In this document: piece after piece, positions 4,832 through 6,496 of the stretch
Numbering within the stretch: the first letter of the stretch is position 1
How the letters are laid out: each line of letters starts with the position of its first letter
Assembly: GCA_023394215.1 (NCBI GenBank)
Contig: JAEXBH010000150.1
Span: forward strand, 1-6,496
Reading direction: 5' to 3'
Source: Bacillota bacterium
Lineage (GTDB): Bacteria; Bacillota; Clostridia; Tissierellales; Peptoniphilaceae
Length of the DNA: 6,496 nt
Notes under the pieces: model-generated
The model's input: the letters and a program-made list of their open reading frames with translations, nothing else
The model's database searches: none
Told to the model about the DNA's origin: nothing
Made by a program: the position numbers and the translations under genes

Positions 4832-4860
4832 TTGACTTGGACCACAATAAGTAGTAGTAT
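4832..4860 (+). promoter_or_regulatory. Promoter of nrdD
   Basis: The -35 is TTGACT (4832-4837, 5 of 6), the spacer is 17 bases and the -10 is TAGTAT (4855-4860, 4 of 6). The start would be near 4867, leaving a 57-base leader. The paired NrdR boxes lie directly upstream. TATATA at 4858-4863 is an alternative -10 with a less good spacing. Confidence 0.6.
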
Positions 4861-4897
4861 ATACTTGCGAAAACAATAGATAACCCCAATAAGTAGT
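4841..4897 (+). repeat. Pair of 15-base direct repeats in the nrdD promoter and leader
   Basis: ACCACAATAAGTAGT (4841-4855) recurs as ACCCCAATAAGTAGT (4883-4897) with one mismatch, 42 bases apart, about four helical turns. The first copy runs through the spacer to the -10 and the second lies in the leader, 26 bases before the start codon. It is not part of the NrdR boxes. It may be a second regulator's site or a local duplication. Confidence 0.6.
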
Positions 4898-4923
4898 GTA
4901 TGTAATAAGTTAGGAGACAGGAT

Positions 4924-6496
4924 ATGGAAGTAATTAAGAGAACAGGTGAGAAGGTTGCTTTTGATAAGAGAAAAATAGCTATAGCTATAGAAAAAGCAAT
5001 GAACTCATTTTCCGGAGTTTATGAAGAAGGTCAGGCACAACAGATAGCTGATGAAATTGAAGAATTTGCAGAGACCATAAGGGAGCCCATGACCATTCAC
5101 GGTATAGAAGAGCAGGTTTACTATAAGCTTTTGAAATACAATAACCCAGCAACTGCCAAGGCATATGAAAGTTACCGTTCAGTTCAAGAGTTTAAGAGGC
5201 ACTCAAATACTATAGATGATGAAATAGTGGGTATATTGAATAGATCAAATATAAATGTAATAGACGAAAATTCAAATAAGGATGCAAAGGTTGTAAGTAC
5301 ACAAAGAGATCTTATTTCCGGTGAGGTATCCAAAGATATAGCTCGTAGACTTTTGATGCCGGCTGAAATAGTATTGGCACATGATTCTGGGGCTATACAT
5401 TTCCATGATATGGACTACATAATTCAACCGATGTTTAACTGCTGTTTGGTAAATTTAAATGATATGCTTACTAACGGTACTGTTATAAACGGTAAAAAAA
5501 TTGATACGCCTAAGAGTTTCCAAGTGGCATGTACCGTAACTACTCAGATAATAGCACAGGTTGCAAGCGGTCAATATGGCGGACAAAGTATAAACGGGAT
5601 AGACACCATACTTGCTCCTTTTGTAAGAAAGTCCTATGAAAAATATTTACAATCCGTAGTTGAGGAGCAAAAGGAAGTTTACGGTATAGAGCCTGATATG
5701 GAAAAGGCTGCAGAAATAGCTTGGAAGAGGACAAGGAAGGAAATAAAGGACGGTATCCAAACTATTCAATATCAAATAAATACTTTGATGACAACAAACG
5801 GACAGGCTCCTTTTGTAACTTTGTTTATGCACTTTAAGCCAGGCTTTGAATATGAGAAGGAAGCTGCACTGATAACGGAAGAAATATTAATGCAAAGGCT
5901 TGAGGGTATAAAAAATGATGATGATGTTTATGTAACTCCTGCCTTTCCTAAGCTTATTTATGTTTTGGATGAACATAATGTCCATAAGGATTCAAAATAT
6001 TATTATCTAACTAAACTTGCAGCAAAGTGTACGGCTAAACGTATGTATCCGGATTATATTTCAGCCAAGTTGATGAAAAAATATTATCAGGGGAATGTAT
6101 TTTCTCCTATGGGTTGCAGGTCTTTTTTAGCTCCTTGGCAAAATGAAAAGGGAGAATATGTATTTGACGGAAGATTCAACATGGGGGTTGTGAGTTTGAA
6201 TTTACCTCAAATAGGTATCCTTTCAAAAGGGGATGAAGAAAAATTCTGGACTATTTTGGAGAAGAGACTTGAACTTGCAAAGAAGGCTTTATTGTTCAGA
6301 TATGAGTTGCTAAATGATGTTGTAAGCGATGTAAGTCCTATCCATTGGCAGTATGGAGCTATAGCAAGGCTCGGTAAGGGAGAAAAGGTAACTGAACTGT
6401 TGAAAAACGGTTATGCTACGATTTCTTTGGGATATATAGGACTTTATGAGGCCACAAAGCTTGTGACCGGAGAGAGTCATACAAAGGGTGGTAAAG
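4924..6496 (+). CDS. nrdD: Anaerobic (class III) ribonucleoside-triphosphate reductase, 3' truncated by the window
   Basis: The frame is open from ATG 4924 to the window end, giving 524 codons. AGGAGA at 4912-4917 lies 6 bases before the start. The enzyme reduces ribonucleotides to deoxyribonucleotides in the cytoplasm under anaerobiosis, using a C-terminal glycyl radical formed by NrdG. Residues 1-90 are the allosteric ATP-cone (MEVIKRTGEKVAFDKRKI...). The catalytic barrel follows, with HFHDMDY (159-165), FNCCLVNL (171-178; C173 or C174 is the family's catalytic cysteine of the T4 Cys79 type), and FSPMGCRSFLAPW (393-405). In that last motif C398 is the thiyl-radical cysteine. SLNLPQI (424-430) and SLGYIGLYE (501-509) are further family blocks. 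The zinc site and glycyl-radical motif of the last 150-200 residues lie beyond the window, as would nrdG. Paired NrdR boxes upstream confirm the assignment. Confidence 0.95.
   Translation, partial: MEVIKRTGEKVAFDKRKIAIAIEKAMNSFSGVYEEGQAQQIADEIEEFAETIREPMTIHGIEEQVYYKLLKYNNPATAKAYESYRSVQEFKRHSNTIDDEIVGILNRSNINVIDENSNKDAKVVSTQRDLISGEVSKDIARRLLMPAEIVLAHDSGAIHFHDMDYIIQPMFNCCLVNLNDMLTNGTVINGKKIDTPKSFQVACTVTTQIIAQVASGQYGGQSINGIDTILAPFVRKSYEKYLQSVVEEQKEVYGIEPDMEKAAEIAWKRTRKEIKDGIQTIQYQINTLMTTNGQAPFVTLFMHFKPGFEYEKEAALITEEILMQRLEGIKNDDDVYVTPAFPKLIYVLDEHNVHKDSKYYYLTKLAAKCTAKRMYPDYISAKLMKKYYQGNVFSPMGCRSFLAPWQNEKGEYVFDGRFNMGVVSLNLPQIGILSKGDEEKFWTILEKRLELAKKALLFRYELLNDVVSDVSPIHWQYGAIARLGKGEKVTELLKNGYATISLGYIGLYEATKLVTGESHTKGGK

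Noticed and set aside
5540..5832. Two overlapping minus-strand ORFs
   Set aside because: They are antisense frames of nrdD; the nrdD frame is continuous with all expected motifs.
1..6496. CRISPR array, tRNA, rRNA, insertion sequence or prophage features
   Set aside because: No regular repeat-spacer pattern, tRNA-like fold, rRNA motif, transposase or terminal inverted repeat of an insertion sequence was seen.

Overview
The window comes from a low-GC, AT-rich Gram-positive anaerobe. Codons such as ATA, AGA and AAA dominate, Shine-Dalgarno sites are GGAG-like, terminators are intrinsic, and an oxygen-sensitive class III ribonucleotide reductase is present. A Bacillota lineage such as the Tissierellia/Peptoniphilaceae group fits, but the genus is an inference from style and gene content, not from a marker gene.

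Layout. (1) 1-482: the C-terminal part of an AIM24/TIGR00266-type protein, closed by a strong intrinsic terminator. (2) 605-994: an extended -10 promoter and a small HxlR-type winged-helix regulator. It converges, through a bidirectional terminator at about 999-1040, on (3) a DtxR/MntR-family regulator on the minus strand (1047-1703). This regulator keeps the HTH, the SH3-like tail and the ancillary metal ligands but has lost three primary metal ligands. (4) 1704-2325: a 622-base stretch with no conventional gene but much signal. It holds the regulator's promoters with an imperfect palindrome, and a separate minus-strand transcription unit. That unit has a good extended -10 promoter, a 27-codon membrane-peptide ORF with a good ribosome binding site, a region of competing hairpins, an anti-Shine-Dalgarno-like CCUCCU and an intrinsic terminator. 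A perfect TTAGG-N4-CCTAA palindrome of the DtxR type sits just upstream of that unit's promoter, between it and the murQ promoter.

(5) 2326-4660: a two-gene operon, murQ-murP, with an 8-base overlap. MurP imports N-acetylmuramic acid and phosphorylates it; MurQ removes the lactyl ether to give GlcNAc-6-phosphate, so the pair salvages cell-wall sugar. An intrinsic terminator follows. (6) 4776-6496: nrdD, the anaerobic ribonucleoside-triphosphate reductase, cut by the window end. Upstream are two NrdR boxes spaced exactly 32 bp apart, a promoter, and a repeated 15-base motif.

The best candidate for something undescribed is the minus-strand unit at about 1863-2230. It looks like a metal-controlled, possibly dual-function RNA that carries a membrane micropeptide and a C-rich anti-SD motif. 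This is a hypothesis built on visible promoter, operator, ORF and terminator signals; no homologue was recognised.
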